Origin: Bacteroidia bacterium
Lineage (GTDB): Bacteria; Bacteroidota; Bacteroidia; CAILMK01; JBBDIG01
NCBI GenBank assembly: GCA_040880525.1
Contig: JBBDIG010000022.1
Coordinates: 1-33,922, forward strand
DNA length: 33,922 nt
Direction: 5' to 3'
The translations under genes and the position numbers were made by a program. Positions within the stretch are counted from its first letter, which is position 1. Every line of letters starts with the position of its first letter. The notes under the pieces were generated by a model that was not told where the DNA came from, made no database searches, and saw nothing but the letters and a program-made list of their open reading frames with translations. Positions 15,775 through 23,104 of the stretch are shown piece after piece.

Positions 15775-16109
15775 TGTCACCTGCTGAAGAGCAAACCGAA
15801 AAGCTATATTACTCCATCGGAGAAGTATCCCGTATGCTGGATGTAAATTCTTCGCTGATCCGTTTTTGGGAGAAAGAGTTTTCTGTGGTGAAGCCGAGAA
15901 AAAACCGCAAGGGCAACCGGCTCTTCACTGCGAGCGATATAGAAACCCTGAAGCTCATCCACCTGCTAGTAAAAGACCGCGGAATGACGCTGGAAGGTGC
16001 CCGCCAGGCACTAAGCCAGAAACGAAAAAAGGTGGATGCCAGGTTTGAAACCATCCGGCTGCTGGAAGAACTGAAACTGTTGCTTGCCCAAATGAAGAAA
16101 ACGCTTTAA
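15774..16109 (+). CDS. MerR-family transcriptional regulator
   Basis: A 111-aa protein with an N-terminal MerR winged helix-turn-helix: YYSIGEVSRMLDVNSSLIRFWEKEF (about 12-36) and GNRLFTASDIETLKLIHLLVKDRGMTLEGAR (about 44-74). A short C-terminal coiled coil (85-111) serves for dimerisation. It lacks an effector-binding domain and conserved metal-binding cysteines, so it is the minimal type. Its ATG overlaps the stop of the M23 peptidase gene by one base, a linkage I recall as common in Bacteroidota. It may act in envelope homeostasis, but no target site was identified. Confidence 0.9.
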   Translation: MSPAEEQTEKLYYSIGEVSRMLDVNSSLIRFWEKEFSVVKPRKNRKGNRLFTASDIETLKLIHLLVKDRGMTLEGARQALSQKRKKVDARFETIRLLEELKLLLAQMKKTL

Positions 16110-16148
16110 GGCCACCCCGTCCCTATAGCTCCCCATAGCAACTTTCAT

Positions 16149-16156
16149 TAATTTTG
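16149..16156 (+). promoter_or_regulatory. Bacteroidota -7 box (TAATTTTG)
   Basis: An exact TAnnTTTG match 22 bases before the ATG of the DUF6913-like gene. It probably drives that gene together with dapA. No TTG is seen at the usual -33 distance. Confidence 0.5.
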
Positions 16157-16178
16157 CTCCCTGTAATTATCCCCAGCT

Positions 16179-16679
16179 ATGCTCACCCTGTTCCAGAAAC
16201 TGGTCCTGTATTTTGTACATAATAACCGGAAGAAACCGGAGCAGCAACTTGATTTCAGCAAATTCAGCCGCATTGGAATTCTCTACCAGAAACCGGAACA
16301 GGAAGCAGCCGTCCTGTCCTTTGTTGAGAAACTGAAATTGCTGAAAAAAGAAACGAGCCTGCTGGCACTGGATGAGGGTTCAAAAGCTGCCGAAGCCGTA
16401 AAATTACCGCAGGTTTTAACGCAAAAAGATCTGCTGTTCTCCTTTCCGAAAAACGCATCGCTACAGCCGTTCCTCAGCCGCAGCTTCGATCTTATTATTA
16501 ATCTTGGAAAGGACAACTGCTTTCCGCTGCTTTACGTTGCAGCCACGGCAGATGCCCCGGTGAAGGTTGGTCCATATCATCCTGAACTTATGCCTTACTA
16601 CGACCTGATGTTTGACGTTAAGCCACAAGATGGTATTGCTGCATTTATTGCTCAATTCAATCAATTTTTTAAATGCTGA
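16179..16679 (+). CDS. DUF6913-like protein
   Basis: This 166-aa soluble protein has no signal peptide and resembles the DUF6913 family, found in Bacteroidota next to dapA. Its features are a basic N-terminal helix, an alternating strand/helix body (RIGILYQKP, LLFSFPKNASLQPF, FDLIINLGKDNCFPLLYVAA) and a conserved-looking GPYHPELMPYYDLMF near the C-terminus. The alpha/beta pattern suggests a Rossmann-like fold, but no cofactor motif is evident and the function is unknown. Only 10 bases separate it from dapA, so the two genes are almost certainly one operon. Confidence 0.8.
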   Translation: MLTLFQKLVLYFVHNNRKKPEQQLDFSKFSRIGILYQKPEQEAAVLSFVEKLKLLKKETSLLALDEGSKAAEAVKLPQVLTQKDLLFSFPKNASLQPFLSRSFDLIINLGKDNCFPLLYVAATADAPVKVGPYHPELMPYYDLMFDVKPQDGIAAFIAQFNQFFKC

Positions 16680-16689
16680 CAAATAATAT

Positions 16690-17559
16690 ATGAGCCTGAA
16701 TTTAAAAGGTACAGGAGTAGCTGTAGTTACTCCTTTTGATAAAAATGAAAAGCTGGATGCGAACTGCCTTAGCGGTATTCTGAATCACCTTGTGAAAGGC
16801 AGTGTGGAATATCTGGTACTGCTTGGCACTACCGGAGAATCAGTGACGGTAACTGAAGATGAAAAACACGAGATCCTGCGCATCGCGAAGGAGATGGTAA
16901 ACGGCCGGATTCCCCTTATTCTCGGTATTGGGGGAAACAATACGCAAAGTGTCCTTGACAAGATCCGGAGTACGGACTTCAGCGGAATCAGCGGTTTGCT
17001 GTCAGTTGGCCCATACTACAATAAACCTTCACAAACCGGCATTTACCAACATTACATGCGCATTGCCGACCATTCACCTGTGCCTGTCATCCTCTACAAT
17101 GTACCAGCCCGAACTTCCTCTAATATTTCTGCATCCACTACCCTGGCTTTGGCAAAAGACCACAGCAACATAATTGGGATGAAAGAAGCTTCCGGGAATT
17201 TTGATCAATGCATGGAAATTATCAGTGGCAGGCCCGATGGCTTTTTCGTCATCTCCGGAGATGACCTTCTGACCCTCCCGCTCATTGCCACCGGCTTCGA
17301 TGGTGTAATCTCCGTAATTGCCAATGCGTTCCCGCAAGACTTCTCTGATATGACCCGCGCTTCCCTTGCCGGAGACTTTCCACACGCCAGAACGCTCCAT
17401 TACAAGCTGCTGCCTTTTATCAGGGACATATTCGCGGAAGGAAATCCGAGCGGCATCAAGGCGCTGCTCACTGCCATGGATCTGTGCGAGAATCATCTGC
17501 GCCTGCCGATGTCTCCGATCAGCACCGAACTTTATGACAAGATGACCGCAAGATTATAA
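16690..17559 (+). CDS. dapA: 4-hydroxy-tetrahydrodipicolinate synthase
   Basis: DapA condenses pyruvate with aspartate semialdehyde, the first dedicated step of lysine and diaminopimelate synthesis. The 289-aa TIM-barrel protein shows GTTGES (46-51), the proton-relay Tyr136 in ILYNVPART, and the Schiff-base Lys165 in IIGMKEASGN. A second conserved stretch, ISGDD, follows. Its length is normal and all catalytic residues are present. It is in an operon with the DUF6913-like gene. No lysine riboswitch is evident upstream; the leader of the operon is only about 20-25 bases. Confidence 0.95.
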   Translation: MSLNLKGTGVAVVTPFDKNEKLDANCLSGILNHLVKGSVEYLVLLGTTGESVTVTEDEKHEILRIAKEMVNGRIPLILGIGGNNTQSVLDKIRSTDFSGISGLLSVGPYYNKPSQTGIYQHYMRIADHSPVPVILYNVPARTSSNISASTTLALAKDHSNIIGMKEASGNFDQCMEIISGRPDGFFVISGDDLLTLPLIATGFDGVISVIANAFPQDFSDMTRASLAGDFPHARTLHYKLLPFIRDIFAEGNPSGIKALLTAMDLCENHLRLPMSPISTELYDKMTARL

Positions 17560-17590
17560 TCCAACTCCTGCAACCGGTGATGTTGCGCCT

Positions 17591-17613
17591 GTCTCTCAAT
17601 CAGACGTTTGTCT
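17591..17613. promoter_or_regulatory. Candidate operator: GTCT/AGAC half-sites
   Basis: GTCT (17591-17594), AGAC (17602-17605) and GTCT (17610-17613) form two overlapping inverted repeats that cover the -33 box of the S24 regulator gene. This is a plausible autoregulatory site, but the half-sites are only four bases long. Confidence 0.3.
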
Positions 17614-17638
17614 TTTAGTGCATCCATCCTTAGGTTTG
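17608..17638 (+). promoter_or_regulatory. Near-consensus promoter, probably leaderless transcript
   Basis: TTG (17608-17610) is followed after exactly 20 bases by TAGGTTTG (17631-17638), the best promoter match in the window. The regulator's ATG begins only 4 bases later, so the transcript should start at or within a few bases of the start codon. Confidence 0.75.
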
Positions 17639-17642
17639 TAAA

Positions 17643-18416
17643 ATGAAATCTTCAGTGTTTTCTGAGAGCATCAGGCATCTGCGGAAGACTGCCGGAAAAA
17701 CCCAGCAACAGGTGGCTGATGAACTCAAGATCAACAGATCTACTTTGGCTGATTATGAGAGAGGCACCTACGAACCCGACACTGACAAGCTGCGATTATT
17801 CGCAGATTATTTCGGTGTGAGTTTAGATCGTCTCATCAGCAAAGTAGCGTCAAAGCCGGGCAGCAGTCTCAGGGATGAGCAGATCAGAGTGCTGGCCCTT
17901 ACTACCGATGCACAAAACCGGGAAAATATCGAATACGTCCCGGTAAAGGCGCGAGCCGGTTATCTCCTGGGATATGGCGATACCACATTCATCAGTACAT
18001 TACCGCGTTTCCATTTGCCTTATATGACGAGCGGCACCTATCGGGCTTTTGAAATCAGCGGAGACTCTATGCCGCCAATCAACAACGGATTCATCGCGAT
18101 AGGCCGCTATGTTGAAAACTGGCAGGAACTGAAGAACGACAAACGATACATCCTCGTTACGCGCAGCGATGGGATCGTATTCAAGCGCATCCACAAAGTG
18201 GAAACCACGGGATTGGAAAACCAGGGAATTTCCCTCGAACTGCGCAGCGACAATCCGCAGTACGAACCTTATAGTATTCCCATCGAAGAGGTGATAGAAG
18301 CCTGGAGCTTCCATTCCTTTATTGGCCTTGCAGAAAATTACCTCGCCAATCCTTTGGATCAGATCCTGGAGAAACTTGGGGCGATAGAGCGGAAACTAGA
18401 AAATAACATTCTATAA
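17643..18416 (+). CDS. XRE-S24 (CI/LexA-like) transcriptional regulator
   Basis: A 257-aa regulator with an N-terminal XRE helix-turn-helix (residues 6-63: GKTQQQVADEL, INRSTLADYERG) and a C-terminal S24 peptidase-like domain. The self-cleavage set appears intact: Ala105-Gly106 in the linker, nucleophile Ser142 in SGDSMPP and general base Lys181 in GIVFKRI. The spacings are close to those of LexA and CI. Such proteins are repressors that inactivate themselves when RecA filaments form, although many chromosomal S24 regulators in Bacteroidota are not proven to cleave. No phage genes surround it. It has its own strong promoter and stands alone between dapA and the Omp28-like gene. Confidence 0.88.
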   Translation: MKSSVFSESIRHLRKTAGKTQQQVADELKINRSTLADYERGTYEPDTDKLRLFADYFGVSLDRLISKVASKPGSSLRDEQIRVLALTTDAQNRENIEYVPVKARAGYLLGYGDTTFISTLPRFHLPYMTSGTYRAFEISGDSMPPINNGFIAIGRYVENWQELKNDKRYILVTRSDGIVFKRIHKVETTGLENQGISLELRSDNPQYEPYSIPIEEVIEAWSFHSFIGLAENYLANPLDQILEKLGAIERKLENNIL

Positions 18417-18645
18417 TATTGCATCCTGAAAGGATTTTACTACTTTCTACCCAGACAATCGCAATCATAGCTTTCCAATTTGATTCAGGCATTGATATTA
18501 AAATATCCAATGAATTAATTCCTTTAAAATTAAAACCAAACAAATCCAATTTTGAAATTTTAATATTGAATTAAAACAACTTTTTTAACTACCTGATTGG
18601 TTATTTTAAATTGAACGGATGCTTATCACAGATCGTTTAAATTCT

Positions 18646-18653
18646 TAACTTTG
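18646..18653 (+). promoter_or_regulatory. Bacteroidota -7 box (TAACTTTG)
   Basis: An exact TAnnTTTG match 17 bases before the ATG of the Omp28-like gene. A degenerate TTA lies 20 bases upstream of the box. Confidence 0.55.
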
Positions 18654-18670
18654 AAAGTAACAAAAATTCT

Positions 18671-20686
18671 ATGAAGATGAAAACTACATCCCTACTAACT
18701 TTACTTATGTTCCTTGCAGGATTGGGTGTGCATGGGCAAACATTTACTGACGACTTTGAATCCTATAATGCAGGCGACTTACTGGCCCAAAGCAGCAGTG
18801 ACTGGACCACGTGGTCAGGAACTTCAGGCGGGGCTGATGATATGCCGGTAACAAATATCAAAGCGAAAAGCGGCTCCAATTCCCTTTATTTCTCTTCCTC
18901 TCTGGCGAACGGAGGCCCGGATGATATTGTGCTTCCCTTTGGCGGAGAATATAGCTCCGGAACCTTCTCAGTCAGCTTCTGGATATTCGTAGAAACCGGG
19001 AAGAGCGCTTACTTCAACTTGCAGGAATCATCCACCACAGGTGAAGGATGGACCCTGGACGCGGACCTGGGAAGGGATGGAAGTCTCAGCCTCGGCAATA
19101 CCCTGTCAGGTGAGCTGCTTAATACCATCTACCTTCAGAATACGTGGTTCAAATTAGAAATATTGACAGACCTCAACACCAATAGCTGGGAACTCCTGAT
19201 TGATAATGTCTCCAAAGGAACATTCCAGAACAGCTACCGCCAGGTGGCAGCGCTGAACCTCTACCCACCTTCGGGTTCTGGCTTTTATGTGGATGACGTA
19301 AGCTACACATATATTCCATATTCACCTATTGCCCGGAATGGTACCGTTACGTTCATTGATGGTGTAGCTGATCTTCTTGCCGGGCAGCAGGGCAGCCCAG
19401 TGGTGGAAATCCGTAATCTTGGAACCCAGACCATCACCTCCGCTGAAATTGAGGTGAGCTACAATAATAACACACTGACGGAAACTGTAAGCGGTCTTAA
19501 CCTGTCAACTTTTGCCACCCATTCCGTGGCGCTGGATGATGTCATTGAACTGGTGCCCGGAGCGAATGCACTTATTGCCACAATCACCAAAGTAAACGGA
19601 CAGGCTGATGATGATGCCTCTGATGATTCCAAAACGCTCATATTGGATCCTGTGGTACCTGCACCCGCCAAGCTCGTAATTGCAGAAGAAGCCACAGGTA
19701 CATGGTGCGGATGGTGTCCGCGCGGTTCCGTTGCATTAGAGGAACTGGATGCGCTCTATCCGGGCCTTATCCAGTCTATTGCTGTGCACAATGGTGATCC
19801 GATGGCAGATCAGGTCTATGATGATGGGATTGGCCCGCTTATCAGCGGATATCCCTCGGCTGTGGTGGACAGGGGCAACGACATAGACCCTTCGGCCATA
19901 AAGGTTGATTTCCTGAAAAGGATCACGGTCGCTCCGAAGGCAACGATAACCAATGGCGCGGAATATAACAGCATCTCCCGCGAACTCAGGGTAAGCCTCA
20001 CCACTGAGATTTCTGAAGCACTTAGCGGAAACTATAAAATCGCCTGTGTGATCATTGAAGATGATGTTACCGGAACCGATCCTAAATATGCACAGGTAAA
20101 TTATTACGCTGGCGGGGGTAACGGCCCGATGGGTGGATATGAAAATCTGCCTAACCCGGTGCCTCCCTCTCAAATGGTGTATGACCACGTAGCGAGGAGC
20201 ATCTCTCCAAACTTCAGGGGGTTGCCCAATGCTTTCGGAGCTTCCGCTTCCCCCGGCCAGACATTTACCCATAACTTTACTTTTGAACTGAACCCGGAAT
20301 GGAAAAGCGAAAAAATCCATATCATCGCTTTATTTATAGATCCTTCAGGGATGATTGACAATGGATCTTCAACCACCATTGCGGAGGCTGAAACCAATGG
20401 CTATGAAGAGGGAACTACCGTAACGGGTGTGGAAATGCTTTCAACCAATTCTGAAAAGATCCGTGTATTTCCAAATCCGGCCACAGAACAGTTTAATTTG
20501 TTTCTTGGCGATCAGGGACCTTCTGACATCATGATCTATGACATGCATGGAAAACTTACCTACAACCGGGGGCAGGTCAGCGTTGAAGCGCTTTCGATCG
20601 ATGCGCACGAATGGCGTTCCGGCATTTACCTTGTGAAAGTGATACAGAATGGAAAAATGCAGCAATTGAAAATCGTAAAAGATTAG
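18671..20686 (+). CDS. Omp28-like T9SS type A protein
   Basis: A 671-aa secreted protein with a signal peptide cleaved near HGQ (about residue 24). The N-terminal part (25-215) looks like a concanavalin/LamG-type beta sandwich (DDFESYNAGDL, GFYVDDVSYTY). It is followed by a CARDB-like module (220-330), a thioredoxin-like Omp28 domain with TWCGWCPRG (Cys346-x2-Cys349), and a type A sorting domain (VFPNPATEQF, RSGIYLVKV). Omp28-type proteins are surface lipoproteins or cargo in Bacteroidota. The CxxC suggests redox activity or a structural disulfide. The three-part architecture with a front carbohydrate-binding-like domain suggests a role on the cell surface, but the substrate is unknown. Confidence 0.88.
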   Translation: MKMKTTSLLTLLMFLAGLGVHGQTFTDDFESYNAGDLLAQSSSDWTTWSGTSGGADDMPVTNIKAKSGSNSLYFSSSLANGGPDDIVLPFGGEYSSGTFSVSFWIFVETGKSAYFNLQESSTTGEGWTLDADLGRDGSLSLGNTLSGELLNTIYLQNTWFKLEILTDLNTNSWELLIDNVSKGTFQNSYRQVAALNLYPPSGSGFYVDDVSYTYIPYSPIARNGTVTFIDGVADLLAGQQGSPVVEIRNLGTQTITSAEIEVSYNNNTLTETVSGLNLSTFATHSVALDDVIELVPGANALIATITKVNGQADDDASDDSKTLILDPVVPAPAKLVIAEEATGTWCGWCPRGSVALEELDALYPGLIQSIAVHNGDPMADQVYDDGIGPLISGYPSAVVDRGNDIDPSAIKVDFLKRITVAPKATITNGAEYNSISRELRVSLTTEISEALSGNYKIACVIIEDDVTGTDPKYAQVNYYAGGGNGPMGGYENLPNPVPPSQMVYDHVARSISPNFRGLPNAFGASASPGQTFTHNFTFELNPEWKSEKIHIIALFIDPSGMIDNGSSTTIAEAETNGYEEGTTVTGVEMLSTNSEKIRVFPNPATEQFNLFLGDQGPSDIMIYDMHGKLTYNRGQVSVEALSIDAHEWRSGIYLVKVIQNGKMQQLKIVKD

Positions 20687-20720
20687 GTTAATAGCCTATT
20701 CTTTCAGCAATTAAACTTTA

Positions 20721-20767
20721 AAATACAAAAGGCCGGATAACCCAAAATTGTCCGGCTTTTTGTATTT
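20721..20767. terminator. Strong bidirectional-type terminator hairpin
   Basis: A 17-bp stem (20721-20737 with 20751-20767, one G-T pair) has a GC-rich core GGCCGGA/TCCGGC flanked by A- and T-runs. It follows the Omp28-like gene by about 35 bases. Confidence 0.85.
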
Positions 20768-20790
20768 TACTAAAAAATCATAACTCATAA

Positions 20791-21143
20791 AGATTTCGTG
20801 TCAATTCCTATATTTTTAAAGAGATATATTCCAATAACAAAACCTTCGTATCTATCCCTATATTTTAATAATAATCCAACCTTCGGGTCCCTTAGTGCCC
20901 TTCGCGCCTTCGTGTCTATTCCTATTTTTTATATAAAATCAAATTATAAAAACCTTCGTGCCCCTTAGTGCTCTTCGTGCCTTCGTGTCTATTCCTCTTT
21001 TTTATATAAAATCAAATTATAAAAATCTTCGTGCCCCCTTAGTGCTCTTCGTATCTTCGTATCTATTCCTCCTTTTTATATAAAATCAAATTATAAAAAC
21101 CTTCGTGCCCCTTAGTGTTCTTCGCGCCTTCGTGTCTATTCTT
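20791..21143. repeat. 73-bp tandem repeat array (CCTTCGTG family)
   Basis: Copies at 20880-20952 (73 bp), 20953-21025 (73 bp) and 21026-21099 (74 bp) are followed by a partial copy at 21100-21142. Degenerate, shortened copies extend upstream to about 20791. Each unit has a conserved first half beginning CCTTCGTGCCCCTTAGTG and ending CCTTCGTGTCTATTCC, then an AT-rich half (TTTTTATATAAAATC and AAATTATAAAAA). The units abut without spacers. Both strands lack a long open frame. Confidence 0.9.
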
Positions 21144-21146
21144 AAA

Positions 21147-21176
21147 AAAAGCCAGCCCTTTAAAGGACCGGCTTTT
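21147..21176. terminator. Terminator-like hairpin
   Basis: AAAAGCC pairs with GGCTTTT around an imperfect inner stem that includes CCTTTAAAGG. It directly follows the repeat array and faces the end of the 490-aa gene. The A- and T-runs on both sides would let it work in either direction. Confidence 0.6.
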
Positions 21177-21269
21177 CTTGCAGGCACCGCTGCCGTCTCA
21201 CCAGAAATGGTTAACCCGGAGATTCTGTCGCAGCAGTTTTAATTATCGTAATGTATAACCAAATCTAAT

Positions 21270-22742
21270 TTAAGATGCAGCATATTTATATTTAAACGGA
21301 CTTGCCAGTTTCTTAAAGAAAGGCTCATCCAGTTTAATGAATGTCAGCATGCGGTTATCGCCTGTATTCTCCGCATTAAATTCATCCGCCAGCCTCTTCA
21401 GGCGTTTCACCTTTTTGTCAAACTCAGTGCTTTTGAGGGCCGCTTTAATGAACTTGATAAAGATCTTAGCGTGCTCTGAATTTCCCTCCATATCTTTTAC
21501 CTGGCGGTTTACACTGTTTATCAACTGAACACAAAGGTCTTCCTCCCCGGCTATGCAATATTCCATCGCCTGGAAGAGCTTGCATTCTATATCCGTTTTA
21601 ACAAAGTTCCGGAGTGATACTTCATTACGCAGATCATTGATCATCTTGGCAGCTCCAAAATGGTCTTCCTTGTAATGCTTGCATATGGCTTGGTACTGAT
21701 GGAAAACGGTATTATGGTATATCTCATCCCGCTCTATATCCAGGTTCTCCAGAATCTCGTCATTCTTTGCAAAAAGGATTTCAGAGTTTCCTGTGGCGAT
21801 GAAGTGCTGCACCCTGTCACTCAGGAAGGAGAGAATGTAAAAGTTAAATACATGGTGTTTGGAAAGTTCAGGTACCTCTCCGATGATTTTCTTGTAATGA
21901 TGCTCGGCACGCACATAGTTGCCGGTTTTAACGTAGTATCCGTAATAGAGAAAATCTACGATAAATTTCATTTTTTGGTAGAAAGTATCCAGCTCATACT
22001 TCTGAATAATTTCATTAATGCTCTTCAGTATATTTTCGATCTCAATTTCGAGGGAGCGCAATTCCTGCACATCTTCAGTGGTCATTGAAAGATGATAGAT
22101 CCTGACAATATTGTTTAGCACGAACAGGCGGTGAGAGTCATACAATTCCTGGATGTTGTTCAGTTTTCTGCGTACGTCATTCAGTTCCTCCCGGTCTTCT
22201 TCATGTCCGGTGAGCCCATAGTTGCCTATCCTGAAGATGAATGAATAGAAAAGCTTCTGTGCTTTGGTAACGGCAAGTGAAAAAGCCACATGCTTGCTGT
22301 AGAGCATGTCATACTTTTCATACTCTTCATTGTAAAGGTTGAGCCTGGCCAGGGTTTCATACACCACGATAAGCTCGTTGCTCAGGTCATATTCTATAAG
22401 TTGCTTTTCCAGGTCTTTTAATGCCCGGATGGATACAGCCTTGCTGGTGCCATAAAGGGTAGCCGGTACACGCGCTACCTCCTCCATCAATTCACTGATA
22501 GGGTTGTCTACTTTCTTGGAAAGAATGTAAGCCACCTTCGTCTTGAGGCGCGACTTCAAAGTGTAGTAGGTGCTGGGATTGACTTTCAGCATCTCCATCA
22601 TCTCACTGTCAGAGTAATTGTTGTTGCGTGCGGCCGTAAGTACAGCGTATGGCTTGCTGTCTTCACCACCAGGAATTTCGAGGATCAGGTTTTCAAAGTC
22701 CTGCTCGTTAAGTTTTTTAATGGTTTTGTTTAAAACGTCCAT
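21270..22742 (-). CDS. Conserved-looking 490-aa helical protein, HTH-like N-terminus
   Basis: This soluble, almost entirely helical protein has no signal peptide. The first roughly 75 residues include YSDSEMMEMLKVNPSTYYTLKSRLKTKVA, whose helix-turn-helix-like pattern resembles a sigma-factor region 4 or transposase-type DNA-binding segment. The remainder reads as a chain of antiparallel helices with Tyr/Leu-rich pairs (for example YYGYYVKTGNYVRAEHHYKK and FHQYQAICKHYKEDHFGAAKM), consistent with TPR-like repeats. I do not recognise the family. A DNA-binding regulator with a TPR sensor is a reasonable hypothesis only. It has a clear promoter and is divergent from the giant PKD gene. Confidence 0.85.
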   Translation of the reverse strand: MDVLNKTIKKLNEQDFENLILEIPGGEDSKPYAVLTAARNNNYSDSEMMEMLKVNPSTYYTLKSRLKTKVAYILSKKVDNPISELMEEVARVPATLYGTSKAVSIRALKDLEKQLIEYDLSNELIVVYETLARLNLYNEEYEKYDMLYSKHVAFSLAVTKAQKLFYSFIFRIGNYGLTGHEEDREELNDVRRKLNNIQELYDSHRLFVLNNIVRIYHLSMTTEDVQELRSLEIEIENILKSINEIIQKYELDTFYQKMKFIVDFLYYGYYVKTGNYVRAEHHYKKIIGEVPELSKHHVFNFYILSFLSDRVQHFIATGNSEILFAKNDEILENLDIERDEIYHNTVFHQYQAICKHYKEDHFGAAKMINDLRNEVSLRNFVKTDIECKLFQAMEYCIAGEEDLCVQLINSVNRQVKDMEGNSEHAKIFIKFIKAALKSTEFDKKVKRLKRLADEFNAENTGDNRMLTFIKLDEPFFKKLASPFKYKYAAS

Positions 22743-22808
22743 AATGATTCTTTTAGATTAAGAAAATTTACTGATGAATGAGGTTTTTGAATGCAATTTA
22801 CTGTTTCC

Positions 22809-22838
22809 CAAAACTATTCTGCGAAACGGGAGTACAAA
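22809..22838 (-). promoter_or_regulatory. Bacteroidota promoter (TTTG-N18-TAGTTTTG)
   Basis: On the minus strand, TTTG (22838-22835) is followed after 18 bases by TAGTTTTG (22816-22809). It lies about 65 bases upstream of the 490-aa gene's start, giving a leader of roughly 60 bases. Confidence 0.65.
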
Positions 22839-23064
22839 GGAACTTTCAGGGCAACTCAAAACCAACGCAGAAACCGGTCTTATGTCTCATTAGAAATAAC
22901 ACAGGCAAAAGATAGATATTTTCGGCAATATGCATCAAATCCGTCCTCCGAATGCTCAAGAACCTGTTTCATGCACCCTCAAATTTCCTTTCCATAAAAA
23001 TCAATAAATCTTACAACTGCAATGTGCGGCAAGACTTCAACCTGCCTGCCCTCCCCCATCAGGA

Positions 23065-23072
23065 TACTTTTG
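23065..23072 (+). promoter_or_regulatory. Bacteroidota -7 box (TACTTTTG)
   Basis: An exact TAnnTTTG match 32 bases before the ATG of the giant PKD gene. No TTG was found at the expected -33 spacing. Confidence 0.45.
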
Positions 23073-23104
23073 AACCCGGATTCAAGAAGTCTTAATGCAC
23101 TTAT

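Larger units (their letters stand above)
20687..21269. other. Repeat-bearing convergent intergenic region
   Basis: This 583-base gap between the convergent Omp28-like and 490-aa genes contains the two terminator hairpins and the 73-bp array. No coding potential was found. The last 90 bases before the 490-aa gene's stop hold nothing recognisable. Confidence 0.75.
22743..23104. other. Divergent intergenic region before the PKD gene
   Basis: This 362-base gap holds the promoter of the 490-aa gene and a -7 box for the PKD gene. A short open frame at 22791-22997 lacks any domain or codon pattern and overlaps the promoter, so I do not treat it as a gene. Nothing else is recognised. Confidence 0.6.

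Noticed and set aside
16163-16172. Third copy of the TATCCCC double-hairpin element near TTATCCCCAG
   Set aside because: No hairpin flanks it; the short match is probably chance.
17643-18416. Prophage boundary suggested by a CI-like repressor
   Set aside because: Flanking genes are ordinary chromosomal genes (dapA and an Omp28-like gene). There is no integrase, tRNA attachment site or phage structural gene.
20791-21143. Possible CRISPR array
   Set aside because: The units are contiguous 73-bp copies without unique spacers, and no cas genes are nearby.
22791-22997. Short plus-strand frame (68 codons) before the PKD gene
   Set aside because: It overlaps the well-matched minus-strand promoter of the 490-aa gene and has no recognisable features.
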